A DNA stretch of 64,000 nt from Rhyacophila brunnea (GCA_022495005.1 JAGYXB010001097.1:372001-436000), one strand, 5' to 3'. Positions 1 to 12,377 are shown, counted from the stretch's first letter. Notes: a model not told the origin generated them from the sequence alone. Translations and numbers: made by a program.

Positions 1-217
1 ATTCGTCAAACTGTCGAATCAATTTTAAACGAGAGCATCTCCAGAACACACACACACACACTTCATTCTATCTTCTATATCCAAGTCCGCTCACAAAAGT
101 AGAATACGTGAACCCCACAACGCCACCTTTAAAGATCGATATCGCCAATAATTGAAATCATTAAAGAAATATGAATAAAAACATGTGACATCAGTTTTAA
201 TAATGCTTTTACAACTA

Positions 218-722
218 GAGTTGGGTATTTCCCGAGAAAATCTCAATCTCGAGATTCGGGATTTTAAAAAAGAATTCTCGGGAATTCTCGAGATATCGGG
301 AAATTAAAAAAAACCTGTAAAAATCCTAAAATCAGAGTAAAAACAGACAAATTCCAAAAAAATATGATATTTTTTATTTATGTAAGAAGACAAACAAAAT
401 AGAAGTAGGAAAACAAAAATAATTAAAAACATTACTTATTAAAACGGAATTTCAAAAAGCACAGACTTTCAATTGCTGCGTTTGCAAAAATTGCGTTTAT
501 TTTGAGTGGACGTTGGCTTAATTGTGTTAAATGCCCCGATCAGTCTTGGATCGCTTTGTATTCTGACCACTTTTTTCACATAGAAATTCGTTTTTTCAAT
601 TAATATTTGATAATAAAGAAATCCCGAATCCCGAGAAAAGATTATCGAGATCCGAAATGTTAAAAATTTCAATTCTCGAGATTCGGGATGGAAAATCTCG
701 AAAATTCCTGAAACCCATCTCT
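218..722. repeat. Terminal-inverted-repeat element rich in CCCGAGA/CTCGAG words
   Basis: The two ends are imperfect inverted repeats: AGAGTTGGGT at 218 pairs with ACCCATCTCT ending at 722. Both subterminal zones are dense in CTCGAGATTCGGGAT words, repeated in both orientations, while the middle is plain AT-rich sequence with no coding signal. The layout resembles a short non-autonomous DNA transposon, possibly hAT, but I could not find a clean 8-bp target duplication, so the superfamily is open. Confidence 0.55.
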
Positions 723-825
723 ATCTACTTTTAAAAAAAAACACCTGTAGAATTTAATGTAATTTATATTATCATTTTTAGTCATTAATAAAGTTTTGAC
801 TACTTGGGTAATAGCCAGCGTAGTC

Positions 826-1384
826 AAGTGGCGAAGGGTGGAGGTAGGCTGTTAAGATTCGATATGAATAGTGCATACGTAAAGTTGTCAATCAAACGTA
901 TTTGTTTTCATTGAACTAAGACAAAAATGTGTAAGTAGTGTTTGTTAATTTTTAAAATTCAATTAAACCATGCCCAATCCAAGCCATAGTATCTACTATG
1001 GCTATTATCTAATACTACTAATATTTAAGATATTTTATAGATAGAAGAATATTTTTTATCGATTATGCTTTAGTTTAGGCAGAGCTTAATGAATTTAAAA
1101 AATAGTACCCAACACCTTTTGTAATATGATATGTATTCTTAAGTCAACGAAAACAAATAAATATGACTGACTAAGTGTGCACTATTTTGTTGGATCGCCC
1201 ATAGCATACCTAAACTATTATGCCTTGGATTAGTCAGGGTTTAAATTAACTTTGAAAACTAACCCGCACCGTCTGCAAATTATATTCTTAGTTCAATGAA
1301 AACAAGTAAGTATGACTGACAAATAAAATTAGTGTGCACTATTTATGTCGAATCTTTACAGCCTACCTACACCCCTCGTCACTG
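826..1384 (+). mobile_element. hAT-type non-autonomous element, family A copy 1
   Basis: The flanks are an exact 8-bp duplication, GCGTAGTC, at 818-825 and 1385-1392, the size expected for hAT. The left end reads AAGTGGCGAAGGGTGGAGG and the right end is its imperfect complement, finishing CGTCACTG. Roughly 55-bp subterminal inverted repeats include the shared words GGCTGTTAAGAT and ATAGTGCA. No transposase is encoded. At 559 bp it is the longest delimited copy; other copies differ by internal deletions, so it may be closest to the family's full length. Confidence 0.85.
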
Positions 1385-1392
1385 GCGTAGTC

Positions 1393-2068
1393 TGAGGTAG
1401 AGTATATTATGATTCATAACTTTACACTCCGGCTCTAGGATGAAAATGATGTAAAATATTTTTTTTACATTATATTATCAGTCTATTATTATTTATTACT
1501 ATATTATATTAATACAAGTAAATATCATTTGATCTAATTTTATGTGAAGTAATCAGACAAAGAGGCGTATCAGTATGCTAAAAAATGCAAAAAAGTGCAA
1601 AGTTATATAACGTATACCTACCTACACTAGCGTAATGTAATGAATGATTGACATGAGACAATTCAGTTGCTTTTTTTTAAGTTACGGCTTCATTCTTTTC
1701 TGGCTTCAATGCATCATAAAACATTCAATCATCATCATGCGACAGGTAATATATGCCGCGAAGAGTATTATCGGTAGAGTCGTCATAACGTAAAAAAGCA
1801 TCACAACGGAGGTTTTTTTTTTTTAATACTTCCTGACAAGACAAGGCGCGATCACGAATGCGAGACAAACCGACTTAACTCTGACAGGCAGACGCCTTTG
1901 TGTTTTGTTTCCAAAATGAAAAAACAACGACACTAACGACCTGGTGTGCTTTAGTAATTTTCCACATTGCATAGAATTGAATCAGTCGTCATTATGAAAC
2001 GGCCGGTGGCCAGTGACGTGATAAACTGAAAACAGACCACCAATAGATAGACTCACAATAGTCTAAAC
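1393..2068. other. Intergenic, no feature recognised
   Basis: AT-rich DNA without a coding signal or a repeat that I can match elsewhere in the window. The stretch 1840-2030 is less AT-rich and contains several short homopolymer runs. Confidence 0.5.
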
Positions 2069-2480
2069 CAGAGCATTGGAGCGGAGCTCGGAGCAGGAGC
2101 ACTGGAGCAATGTAATTTTACCCGGAGCTGGAGGAACGAAAATTTGTAGTGCTCCACTGCTCCGGATGTTTTTTATTATAAAATTTTCGTCCTAAATTCC
2201 AATGAAAATGGTATATTTTGACACTTTGCAACACTGGAATTATCTGAAATATGGCCACACTGCCGAGTGATAAATAACCTAACTTTTTTGACAGAAAAAG
2301 CAAATAATGAGAGACGATTTCGGAAATTTTGTTTAATAGAATTAATAATGAAAATGACGATTACTTTAAAACTACTTATTTTTTTAACATTTGTATACAT
2401 ATACTTTGACTAAAACTTTTTAGCCGGAGCGGAGCAGACCCTGGAGCGGAGCCGGAGCAAGTATTAGGTCCCGGAGCGGA
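2069..2480 (+). repeat. GGAGC-rich repeat, family H copy 1
   Basis: Both ends are built of GGAGCGGAGC words, around 2069-2165 and 2420-2490, separated by AT-rich DNA. The left 110 bp (CCAGAGCATTGGAGCGGAGC, then a GTAGTGCTCCACTG block) recurs in reverse complement at 24000-24110, which establishes a dispersed family. The ends repeat in the same orientation rather than inverted, so a simple terminal-inverted-repeat element is not demonstrated. Confidence 0.55.
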
Positions 2481-2591
2481 ACAATTCAAAAAAGGGTCCG
2501 CTCTAAAATATCGAATAATAAAATATCTAAAATAAAAATCGTCTAAAATAAAAACTTTGCATTTTTTTAAAAATGCAAGATAATCTTTGAA

Positions 2592-2730
2592 TCGTAGTAG
2601 ATTTTTGGGTTTTCGCCGTGTGTAGAGATATGTGGAGTGTGTAGAGATGATATGGCCTCTGCAACGAGCCCGAAACGTCGAGGAAAGAAGGAAGAAAGAC
2701 ACACGGTGGAAACCCAAAAATCTACTACGA
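2592..2730. repeat. Inverted repeat with a Penelope-like 3' region signature
   Basis: Arms 2592-2623 and 2699-2730 are complementary at 30 of 32 positions (TCGTAGTAGATTTTTGGGTT). Between them lies GAGCCCGAAACGTCGAGG, a phrase resembling the 3' region of Penelope-like retroelements in many animal genomes. No GIY-YIG or reverse transcriptase frame is present. The Penelope assignment rests on memory of that motif and is weak; the inverted repeat is direct observation. Confidence 0.4.
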
Positions 2731-3206
2731 TAATAAACAACCGTGAAAGCCTCAAACATTATTATAATCTTCAAAATGTGTAAAATAATAAAGCTCATAA
2801 TACACCTATTACTGATAAAACTATTTACTCTATTCTAATATAAAATCATTTCTTTGCAGGGACTTCTTCATAACAAAGAATTGTAACCAGGATTTTTTGT
2901 GCGTCCAGTAATTTGTACGTATGTAGTTTGGCCGTATCACAGTTTACATATAAATCTATGGCACAATTAATTTGGTTCGCCATCTGTAGAAAGCTTTGTT
3001 TCATTCTCTCATACCTTTGTCCAGCTGATTAATTACGTTGAGTTTTTGTCGGGACATGACCAAAAATTTGAAGAGTCCTGCCGCATGCAATCCGATGACA
3101 GTCTGTATCGAAAGAAGAGTTGACTGATTAAGGGCTAGTTTATACGTTTGGCTGTCCACGAGACTTCGTATATCCTCATAAGGTTACCTAACTAAAAGGG
3201 GTCTAA

Positions 3207-3589
3207 GAGGTCTCGCACATCAGAACTCGCCGCATGCGTCTTACGACGAATACATCGATGTGACGTCATCGTAAACCAAGAACAAACGTTATCAAATGGA
3301 GCTTCGCAGATTGGCCGATGCAACTGCGACGCTGCCGCATTCGTCGAGTTGCGTTGGCCAGAACCTGCATGTCGACATCGGCCAATATCGACTTCGCGCA
3401 TGCGCACAGCCGCACAATCGGCCATTTCTCTCCAGACTGTCGCCGCGTTCGGAGCAGCCGCGATGCGGCGAATGTCGATGTCGCTAGGCAGATGTGCGAG
3501 GTTGTATCATGGAACACCGGCTGCCCGTTCTCGGAAGTTTTGATTTATGGCGGTCAGGCACACGAGGCGAGTTGTGATGTGCGACCCGG
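3207..3589 (-). mobile_element. GC-rich terminal-inverted-repeat element, family G copy 1
   Basis: A locally GC-rich block with ~22-bp inverted ends (TCGCACATCAGAACTCGCC on the left; the right end complements it) and CTAA on both sides (3203-3206, 3590-3593). The part 3450-3589 matches 11186-11300 in the opposite orientation, including TTCCGAGAACGG and CGCACATCT.CCTAGCGACA. Open frames here overlap on both strands and are by-products of the GC content, not genes. Confidence 0.6.
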
Positions 3590-3593
3590 CTAA

Positions 3594-4346
3594 TTTAACA
3601 ATATAAGGACACCAATTGAGATGGTTCAAAGCACATTTACGCGACGAGATCAGTGCGCCGAAATACATATATCATTAATTGGAATTTACGTGAAAATATA
3701 CATACGTTATAATTTATATCGTGCCAATATAATTTTTCTACGGTATGGAGACGTGGACACAGAAAAAAGACAACAATTTTAGGTTTTGAGATGTAGACAT
3801 ACACTCACCAAACAAGGAATCTTGCCCGCATGTGAAAATACACAGAATTGATATGTGAATAGGTTTCAAATTCTGCAACTGAAGATTCGAGGAAGAGTTC
3901 AGTTAGTGCCAGTAGAAGGACTGGGAAAAACTGGTGTTGGGAGTTGGGAGAGCAAGGAACGTTATAAATCCCTCGAAAAATTAGAGGCTCGGTAAGCCAC
4001 TGGGCGATAGTCAAACGCGCGGCGAAGACACATAAATTGTTTCAAAAGGAAATTAATGCATCCCAGTCTACGGAGCCGAATAAACGAGCACAAAGCACTT
4101 ACCGTCGACATTTTTTGGAAACCGTCAAGAGCCGGCCTCGCGAGATTTAATCATTGCTCCGGATAATGATGGCGTATTTCTTCATAATGGCAAGATCATT
4201 GATACTCACTGAAACAGATTCTCATTTTGAAACAACAAAATTGCCTCAATCCGATATTCTTGCATTGTACAGTCTCGGCCATAATGATGTATCCCTTTAT
4301 TGTTACGGATGCATTATTAATGTTGTAAATCATTGTAATTCAAGTA
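3594..4346. other. Intergenic, no feature recognised
   Basis: Unique-looking sequence. An 89-codon open frame at 4154-4423 runs into the transposon that starts at 4347 and shows no family resemblance, so I do not call it a gene. Confidence 0.5.
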
Positions 4347-4759
4347 CAGTCGAACTTGGTTATTACGATCATGGAAATAGCGAGATCTCGGATCTGATGA
4401 GGAAACATTCTTTGACATTATAGTTTATGATTTTCTCCATACATTTATTCACTTTTATAACGAGCTAATTCTCGGGTATACCGAGCAAAACTGGTTATTA
4501 TGTCGATCGTTTAAAAACAACATTTTCGACCATACGCAATAAAATCCGACCGTAGACCCATGCCACCGGGATCGGATTACGTTTATGACACTAGTTAAGT
4601 GTCAAAGTACCTAATTGGTGTTTTCGCCGACAATATTGAAAAAGTATTCACGCATAATATGGTTGAAATTGCAAGGCGCGAAAAATGTTAAGTAATACTT
4701 ATAACAAGCAAATTCAGTCGGTCCCATCTTCCTCGTTATAACCAAATTCGACAACTTGT
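4347..4759. mobile_element. Tigger/pogo-like short DNA element
   Basis: The left end CAGTCGAACTTGGTTATTAC and the right end, read in complement as GTCGAATTTGGTTATAACGA, are inverted repeats. They resemble Tigger/pogo termini of the Tc1/mariner superfamily. TA lies just outside each end (4345-4346 and 4760-4761), as that superfamily requires. There is no transposase frame. Inside, further GGTTATTA/CTCGGGTATACCGAG words suggest partial duplication of the terminus. Confidence 0.6.
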
Positions 4760-5179
4760 TATTTTGGGCCGCGGTTTATGCATCACTATTATTGACTGAC
4801 ACTTTACCCCGTGCAGCCACAGTTTATACTAATAATAACTAAATTGGAAATAATATATCGGACCAATTTAAACGTAACCGTGTATGTATATCCGCGACAT
4901 GTTTCGTGTTTAGCACGGAGCCTGTGTGAATTTAGCCCAATCTATTTACGTAGGCGTAGGTCAAGTCGATTGACCTACTCCTTCGCAGTGAGAAAATCGA
5001 TGAAAGTACAAACAACATAAGACAGCGTTATGTAGCAAGTACGTAAGTATTATATCCCATTGCCATTACAGCAGGACTTCCATCATGTGGGTGGGCACTC
5101 GTCATAAAACTGCCTTCCTACAACTTTTGTTATACACGCAACGCACTTGAAACGTGATCAATTAAACATCCCTACATAC

Positions 5180-5418
5180 CAGTAGCAAAGGGTGGAGGTT
5201 GACTGTTAAGATCCGTCATAAATAGTGCACATTAAGCTGTCAGTCATATGTATTTGTTTTCATTGAAATAAAACTACAAGTTACAGACGGTGTTAGTTAG
5301 TTTTTGAAATTAAATAAAAACCCTGCGAAACCTAGACCTTAATAGATAATAGTAAAAAAATCTCAGTGTGCACTATTTATGGCTGATATTAACAGCCTAC
5401 CTCCAACCTTCGCCACCG
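5180..5418 (+). mobile_element. hAT-type non-autonomous element, family A copy 2
   Basis: An exact 8-bp duplication CTACATAC flanks it (5172-5179 and 5419-5426). The left end CAGTAGCAAAGGGTGGAGG and the right end CTCCAACCTTCGCCACCG are inverted repeats extending about 55 bp. At 239 bp it keeps both ends of copy 1 but lacks most of the interior. No coding capacity. Confidence 0.88.
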
Positions 5419-5734
5419 CTACATACTAATATAAAGATTAATACTATTAGGTATAAGAACACGACAAAGATCAGAAATATACTAATTAGGAAAATCTTGA
5501 ATGGAGTGGGATAATAAACGTTGTGACATTACATCCAGTGCTCCAACCTAGTGTTTCCCAACCTCCGGTCCGAAAATAATATAATATAAATTATAAACAA
5601 TAGATCTAAATATTGCTTCCTTAAATTCCAGAGGTTCTATTGTTAACAATTTTCTAACTGATCAAACTATGATTATTTTAATTAATAATAGAATTGTCAT
5701 GTTATATTTTTTTTGGACTAAAGCGGACAAATGC

Positions 5735-5900
5735 CGTCATACAGTGGTACCTAAGGGGCACTAAACGTCGACATGGATGCCCTAAAACCAGTAGGATAGA
5801 CGAAGTCATAAAGTTCGATAGATGGACGCGGCGACGAAGAACTAGGGACTGAGAAGAGTGGATTCGTTCAGCAGTGAATCTACTCCGGCTGATGATAATG
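5735..5900 (+). repeat. Dispersed repeat, family E copy 1
   Basis: Two blocks match 44725-45060 in the same order: TACAGTGGTA with GATGCCCTAAA near the start, and GCAGTGAATCTACTCCGGCT followed by GATGATAATG near the end. The other copy is longer in the middle. The GATGAT-type tail suggests the 3' end of an RTE-like retrotransposon or a dependent SINE, but no protein is readable. Confidence 0.5.
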
Positions 5901-7304
5901 TAATGGTAATGTAATAAGTACTATTATCGAAAAAATGATGCTGTGACAAGCCTTATCATTAATTATAACCACAAAACAGATTAATAAGTATAACCCAGTT
6001 ACCCGTGTGTGGTATTTATGTACGTACATATTTCAAAACTGCATATCAATCATACATATTATTTGGCAACGCTCTCTAAAGTCTACAATCTACATAATAT
6101 TAGTAAACTCAATGTCTTTGCAGTAAACTTACAGGCTAACTAACTACAGACCTACAAACTTATCTGAAGAATGGGATGGGGGAGCCACTGTCGAAAACTA
6201 CCCAATCAAGACTCGTAACTGGACAAAATCTGACATTTCGAATGAAATTTTCAAAATGGCGTCCTATGGTAGTTCGTAGTTCCATTTTTGGCCATTCTAC
6301 AGATAGGATTGTAGGTATTTTCACCACCAGATGTCATAATATTATGTTCCTTACTTCCTTACTCCAAATGTTAACATATTATATTTTCAAAATGAAGAAA
6401 TTTTAAAAATGCAAACAAAAGGGCGGATCAAGAAACACAAAATCTGTTCTGTGGGACGGAATCGTAAAGAATAGCACGTTCCTGATATAAATTTAATACA
6501 ATTATAATATTCTTCTTTAAAAGGCTCTCAGTAATTTCACCTCGTAAAGATTCTACTGTAAATTTATATACAAAGAAATATAATAATATACTAGTAAAAT
6601 TATCACGCCTGAAATCATACATATTTTTTTTTGCATCATAGCTAATTAAAACCGTAATCCAGGTTTCCTGAACTGTGCTTTCGAAATATTGGTGCGCACA
6701 TTTCCGTGATCAAAATTATTCCCATGAGAAAATTATTTGCAATAAAATAATACAAATATACATTGTCACATTTTGTGATCAAAAATATGTTCACAATATA
6801 AACAAAATAAAACTAAGTAGGTATTGCAACATATGTACTTAATTATTATAAATCTAAAATACATCTGCATTAATTATGTAAAAGCGTCGACCAACCCGCA
6901 GTACCACATCTCCCTATCCCGGCCCAGTCCAATCATATTATCACCGACGCCTAGGACATTGAATCACATACGGAGGTATCACTTCTTCTACATACTGAAA
7001 CCGCCAAAAGGTGTGATCCCTTCCCCGTAAGGAACCTAATTCCCACATAACTTAAAGTAGTCAAGAACCAGTATCGAACTACCTTATAGCAAATATAATC
7101 AGGTTTGGCTGAAAAATAACATAAATATGGCCACTGAAAGACCCGCGGGTCTTATGAATAGTTGGTGCAATCATCTGGGGCATCCAATGTTTGCTAATAC
7201 TTTGATGCGGCATGTCCCTGTGTTTATCTTCATCACTAGACTCAACGTGACTGGGGACGGTAAATGAAACCGGAAAAGTCCCCGGTTGAAGCTACGAGAA
7301 GCTA
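5901..7304. other. Intergenic, no feature recognised
   Basis: About 1.4 kb of AT-rich DNA with scattered short stop-bounded frames. I saw no dispersed-repeat match. Confidence 0.45.
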
Positions 7305-7307
7305 TAA

Positions 7308-7486
7308 GGCCCCGTCCAGGGTGGACGCGTTCGGCGGAGCGTTGAGCGGCGAGCGCAACTCAAACGTATAATCGTGTGTTAAAATGTTCGTAGACAATGT
7401 TTTTTTTTGGTTATACGTTTATACGATTGAGTTGCACGCCGCTCAACGCTCCGCCGAACACGCGGAACACGTACTCCCTGGACGCC
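7308..7486. mobile_element. PIF/Harbinger-type MITE
   Basis: TAA flanks both sides (7305-7307 and 7487-7489), the 3-bp duplication typical of PIF/Harbinger. The ends GGCCCCGTCCAGGG and CCCTGGACGCC are complementary, and the inverted repeat continues through CGGCGGAGCGTTGAGCGGCG to about 70 bp per arm. The centre is a short T-rich loop. The 179-bp element can fold almost end to end and encodes nothing. Confidence 0.75.
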
Positions 7487-7489
7487 TAA

Positions 7490-8103
7490 GTAGTGGCACC
7501 AGTTAAATCTTACTAACCCCTCCCCCTCGCACCTTAAAAATAAAAAAATAATTCTTATAGATTTTTTTCGAAATGTTACCTTCCCCCACACAATCGTTCT
7601 GTGTGCGCGCCTTATTTGTCATGTTCGAGACATCTCCTTGGCGTTTCATAACCTTTGCGACGTCTATTCTATCGAGTTCTCTTCTCTGGTTTCTTATCAA
7701 TTGGTTATGCCCAACATGTGTTTTATCTTGCAAGGGTGTTTATTGTATACTTATTAAATAAATTAACACTAATATTACAACACTTAGCGAAACACTAACA
7801 ATACGACGTCGCAGGGATTGGATGCTAATCCACAGGCAATTTAACCAGAATCTGGGATTTAGAGTATTAGGTAACTAGGTTTATTTGCGCTAGGTATGCA
7901 GTCTTACCATCAGCTGTTCACGTGTTGCATTTTGCGTTCATAATAAATACAAACGGTTTGTATCGATAACTACCCATACGATCGGAGTTAAAAAGTTGCC
8001 CAACTATATATTATTATTATAGCTAACTGCTAGTCTCTTTTTAATATGAAGAGATTTTGTTAAGCATACACAAAATTTAAACCAATATTAATTACTTTGT
8101 ATT
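7490..8103. other. Intergenic, no feature recognised
   Basis: No gene or matched repeat seen. Overlapping short frames on both strands at 7500-7760 show no protein family signature. Confidence 0.45.
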
Positions 8104-8517
8104 AAATAATTACAAGATAAAAAGAACTTTTTATATACAACGTTTTTAAATTTTCTGTTGAATCATATAAACTTGACTTGACTAGCTTAAACGATCAAAA
8201 AAAATTGTACTTGATAGAAATAATACTGAAATGTCATATTGATTTCCATAGTAACGCACGTATATATTAATAATTTAGTTGCTAGAACCCAGACCCCTAG
8301 CAACCAATAATGGTGTCGAAATAACTTATCATACAAATCAGAATTAACTGAAAATGAATTCAATTCTACTTAAAGATGGCTAAAAGTATTAAAAAATGAA
8401 TTGCCATCGTGTTCTGATATATTCTTAAAGTTAGTTAAAAATCGATTGCAAGATTTGTACCGGACAAAGAACCACAGGACAAATAAAAATAGGAGCTAAG
8501 AAAAACGTTGTAAAATA
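8104..8517 (+). repeat. Family R dispersed repeat, copy 1
   Basis: Starts AAATAATTACAAGATAAAAA and ends AACGTTGTAAAATA, as do the other copies. It contains a conserved stem-loop with arms GTTGCTAG at 8278-8285 and CTAGCAAC at 8297-8304. A 30-bp piece (the TCAAATGTCTAGCTAGTCGG block of other copies) is deleted here. No superfamily is recognised: there are no clear terminal inverted repeats, poly-A tail or protein. Confidence 0.85.
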
Positions 8518-9520
8518 AACTACATTTAAGAATGGAACATTGTGATTTGAATATACCTGCATAATTTGCAACAGACACAAAGAACCATAAAAGAAAAAGT
8601 TCAAATAATTATTTTTATTTCTAATAAAAAATATAACATTCTAAAATAAATGTATGAGGGGGCGAAAGGGAGTCGACAAATCAGGGAGGCATCTCATTTA
8701 GTGCTAGCACCGCGACTGGCGCGTTTTGAGTAGTTGGCCATTAGATAATATAATTAACGTGTTATATAAATGTGGTAATGAAAAGGTTAGCAGTGATTGT
8801 GTTTTAGGCAAAATTTTTTGAAAGATGTTTAACATGAAGGAAAAATACATTTTTCCTTCATGTTATTAAACTTTATTAATTTTAGGTTATGCGGTACACC
8901 GCATGCGATTTTTTTGTTACGTTCAATGATCAGAAACGTTTTATGCAAATTATGTTAAAATACTGACTCATAAATCTTTGAGGACTCAGATTTTAGAATT
9001 TTGAGAAATTCACTTGTTTTTCTATATTTTCCAAGAATAATTGGGGGGGGGGGTTGAAAAAGAGTCCCTCATAATATTATAATTTATTATTGATTTTGTT
9101 CGAAGGGGGGTGGGCTGAGACTATATATTAATTTATTTTTGATACGCCGTATGCAACCCGTTACTTTCGGTTTATACCCAGACATTCCATACCTTGAGTC
9201 CAGCAATGAAAATCAGGGCTGCCAACCAACAAATTGCTGTGACCTGTCGCACCTATAAGTGGTTATCGTATGCGCGTGGCTTAATGCTGCTAATTAGTGT
9301 ATATTTGTGTCACCCGCCTTTTAGACACATCATGGAAAATAATTTACGATAATCGCAGTACTTAATTAATGTTCTTTTCGCATAAATTATAAATTTAATG
9401 AATTGTAAGTATTTCGTCCTTTTGGGCGATACAAAACGGAGCATTTTTGAGTCTCGTCTGCTGAAATTCATAAACCTTTGCAATAATATGTCAGCACTAT
9501 GAAGTGAATGCTTATATTAA
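8518..9520. other. Intergenic with one short perfect hairpin
   Basis: Holds a perfect 15-bp inverted repeat (AACATGAAGGAAAAA at 8831-8845, complement at 8850-8864, 4-nt loop). There are also G-runs near 9045 and 9105. No coding signal. Confidence 0.5.
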
Positions 9521-9891
9521 GGTGACGCATCAGTGAAACGCCAAATAATTTTCAACTGTACGCGCGACGAAATTTTGTACTCGCTTCGCATTCATTGAGA
9601 GAACGTCGAGTCAGACACACGCCACGTTGCTGCGTGATGGCGACGGGCCAATTAATACTAAAATCGTGTAAAGATGACTAAAAACGTTACCCATTTACTT
9701 TAAAAAGAAAACATGTCAATGAATATATTATTATTGTTACTAATAGAATAATAAATAGAACATAAAATGGACGTATGTTGGATTTATATGAGAAATAATA
9801 TTTCGTTTGACAGGCGTCATTTTCACCCGCGACCCGCAATCCGCACATCGCCTAGCAACGATCTTTTTAGACCGTGCCTCAACTAATACAT
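9521..9891 (+). mobile_element. Family P repeat, copy 1 (probable TTAA-type element)
   Basis: Begins right after TTAA (9517-9520) with GGTGACGCATCAGTGAAACG and runs to GTGCCTCAACTAATACAT. The same ~370 bp occurs at 35626-36000 and 41153-41525. The best copy is flanked by TTAA on both sides; here the right TTAA is lost. The minus strand holds an open tract of about 47 codons shared by all three copies, which I do not regard as proven coding. Confidence 0.7.
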
Positions 9892-10495
9892 ATGTAAAGT
9901 ACTTACATATGAAACGGAAGGAATGGACGTCCAATTCAAATCAAATCAAATCAATCATATGTTTTATATAACGTAGTGCGACAGTATATAAACGTCGTAA
10001 TTACCAATGGATAGAAGCTTCAATAGAAAAAGTATGATCAAACGAAAACTATCGCCAAAGAAACTTTATACGTGCGTGTGGTACACAAAGACAACAAAAA
10101 CGGCCGTAAAAATCTTTACGACGGAGGCATGTTTTTGATAAATAACTCCGGTTTGCGTTAGTGGCAGAGACCAACTACCTTGCGACGTTTTTTCTGTTTA
10201 ATTTCAATTACCACCTGCCAGATGTCATCATTTTACGACACATGAAGCTATTTACGTCATTTTAATTACATTTATTAAGATACTATAATTACAATTATTA
10301 ATAAGCTGTCACGCCATGTCAATTAAAAACATATACTATTATTATTTTATATTTATAAGATTCGAGCAAATTAATCAAATCAATCAATGATTTTATTTAA
10401 CAACATATTATTAAGTGCTAGCCTACTAGACTATTTTTTTTTCAACGAATTATTTATAAGATTTGACAATGTAACATTATTTATTTATCTAAAAG
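9892..10495. other. Intergenic, no feature recognised
   Basis: AT-rich; no gene and no repeat match noticed. Confidence 0.45.
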
Positions 10496-10856
10496 CAATG
10501 ACATTACTATGGACGATGCATCTGGAAATAAAAATGACACTCACTTTTTTGTCGGGTCTGCCGAATGGCATAATCTGTTCTAACGCCATTACAATAAAGG
10601 TGATATTGCTATAAATTCCCGATGCTTTTTGTCGGGTCTGCCGAATGGTTCGGTTCGAACGGGTTCGCTCAATTAATGAACATTGACACTAGAAACACTG
10701 TTCTAACGCCATTACAATAAAGGTCATATTGCTATAAATTCCTGATGCGTGATATCGCATAATGGAAATTGCGTGACGTCTAACTATACATGTGCGAATG
10801 TCGCTTTTACTTGCTAGCTACTATATTGAGTGCGTTGTCCATTAATAATGTCATAA
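10496..10856 (-). mobile_element. Family J element, copy 1 (hAT-like)
   Basis: Reverse-complement relative of the element at 17672-18066. The ends CAATGACATTACTATGGACG and its imperfect complement TCCATTAATAATGTCAT are inverted repeats. The interior has the same alternating blocks: GTCGGGTCTGCCGAATGG and TTCTAACGCCATTACAATAA each occur twice. This copy lacks a clean target duplication. The hAT assignment comes from the 8-bp duplication of the other copy. Confidence 0.7.
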
Positions 10857-11185
10857 AAAGACATTGGCTACGTATGGTGTACGTGAGTAGAGATCGGAAA
10901 TTGTCGACCGCATATAAATTCAAATTTTTGATTGAAACCCAGAATTATTGACCTACGTGAAAATCGAACATGGTTTGAAGAAAGCCAGCGTGAATATAAT
11001 CGTTAAATCCATTGCGGCTATGCACTTGATTCAAACACCTATTAAGGGCACACACACGATAATAACGTGTGGATACGAAAGGTCTAATAAGCAACTCGTG
11101 AGTGCGCATATCCCAACAGTGGTTGTAGCTGCCAGCCAAGCGTTTACCTAGGTACCTAGGTACACAGTCAGACGGTTAGTTGTAG

Positions 11186-11528
11186 TCGGCTCTCACTTCT
11201 AAACTCGCCCGTGTCACAACATCACAAATCAAACCTTCCGAGAACGGCGATCCAGTGTTGCCTGTAAAGACCGCGCACATCTACCTAGCGACAGTCTCGC
11301 GTAGCCTTCGAAACGTAATAGATATTTGAATGCGGCGATCGGCGAGCCGGTATAGGAATGAATGCAAATTGTCGATTGCAACAGCAATGTTTTTTTTCAA
11401 ATGAAACAGTCGCATTAGACCAATCTGCGGAGCTCCATTTGGCAATGTGTGTTTTGTGAATAACGATGACGTCACATCGACCTTTTCGATACGTTGTAGG
11501 CGAGACGAGTTTTGATGTGAGAGCCGGC
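11186..11528 (+). mobile_element. GC-rich terminal-inverted-repeat element, family G copy 2
   Basis: Ends TCGGCTCTCACTTCTAAACT and, in complement, GCCGGCTCTCACATCAAAAC. GTAG lies on both sides (11182-11185, 11529-11532), a candidate 4-bp duplication. The left 115 bp matches the complement of 3475-3589. Minus-strand frames of 100 and 104 codons overlap each other in different frames and cross the element end, so they are not called genes. Confidence 0.6.
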
Positions 11529-11532
11529 GTAG

Positions 11533-12369
11533 ACTTTCCGAAATCCGTGCAAGTCGCACACAACGCGGCGCGCGGTTTACCACCGGTGGCTGTGAACAAA
11601 ATGTAAAATAAATCGGCTACAGGACTCGTACACGCAACGGTTAACGTAAGAATGAATTTACAATTGAATTGAAAATAAAATCAGATTCGCGAGTACCCAC
11701 CTGATAGGAGAAGACAGTGACACTCCCCGTTTGTTAAAGGCAAATAAATGTATTTTACTTCACTTCTACATGGAGAATTTTATATTTTCTAATAAAATGA
11801 AAAGTTTTCGGCGGGCGAGCCACCCCCCGAGACCAGTAAAACAAAATACCCAGTTGCGAACGCTGCTCGGAGAACAAACTTTACTGTTGCCATATAATTT
11901 ACGTTCTCCGAAGGAAAAACTTGACTCGTTTCCCCAAGTTTTACGAGTAAACATTCAGTTGATAGCGAGCTGCCCGCCTTCCATGCTGAAGCAGTTAGTT
12001 ATTTACGCGATGCTGTTTTTTTTAATTAACTCGCAACACTGGCCTGATGAATGCAATATTATGCTCAATATCGTAATACACAATAATTAAAAAATGTAAT
12101 GTGGATTAGTATTTTTGTTCGATAGTTTATATTAAATTTATATATATAAAATCGGTCAAAAATGTCATAGTATAATTTTAATTTATACTATTTAAGACAT
12201 TTGTTGTTAATATTGTGGTCGTTCAATCTTGGAAATACATAGGTAATGGAGTGAATAATATTGTAATATAAATATTAATGTGAAGGGAAAACAGTGTTAT
12301 TTATTTATTTAAAAATGGTTATTTATTATCCGTGAGCATCCGGCGAATCCCCCTGTGACATGTGCAGGT
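11533..12369. other. Intergenic, no feature recognised
   Basis: Includes a 119-codon open frame at 11731-12090 with no recognisable domain. Its composition does not stand out and it has no matching frame elsewhere, so I leave it uncalled. Confidence 0.45.
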
Positions 12370-12377
12370 AGATACAC

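Noticed and set aside
3192..3593. Several overlapping 60-90 codon frames on both strands
   Set aside because: They lie in a GC-rich inverted-repeat element, overlap in different frames and are not kept in the second copy.
11731..12090. 119-codon open frame
   Set aside because: No domain, no signal of codon bias and no similar frame elsewhere; consistent with chance in 64 kb.
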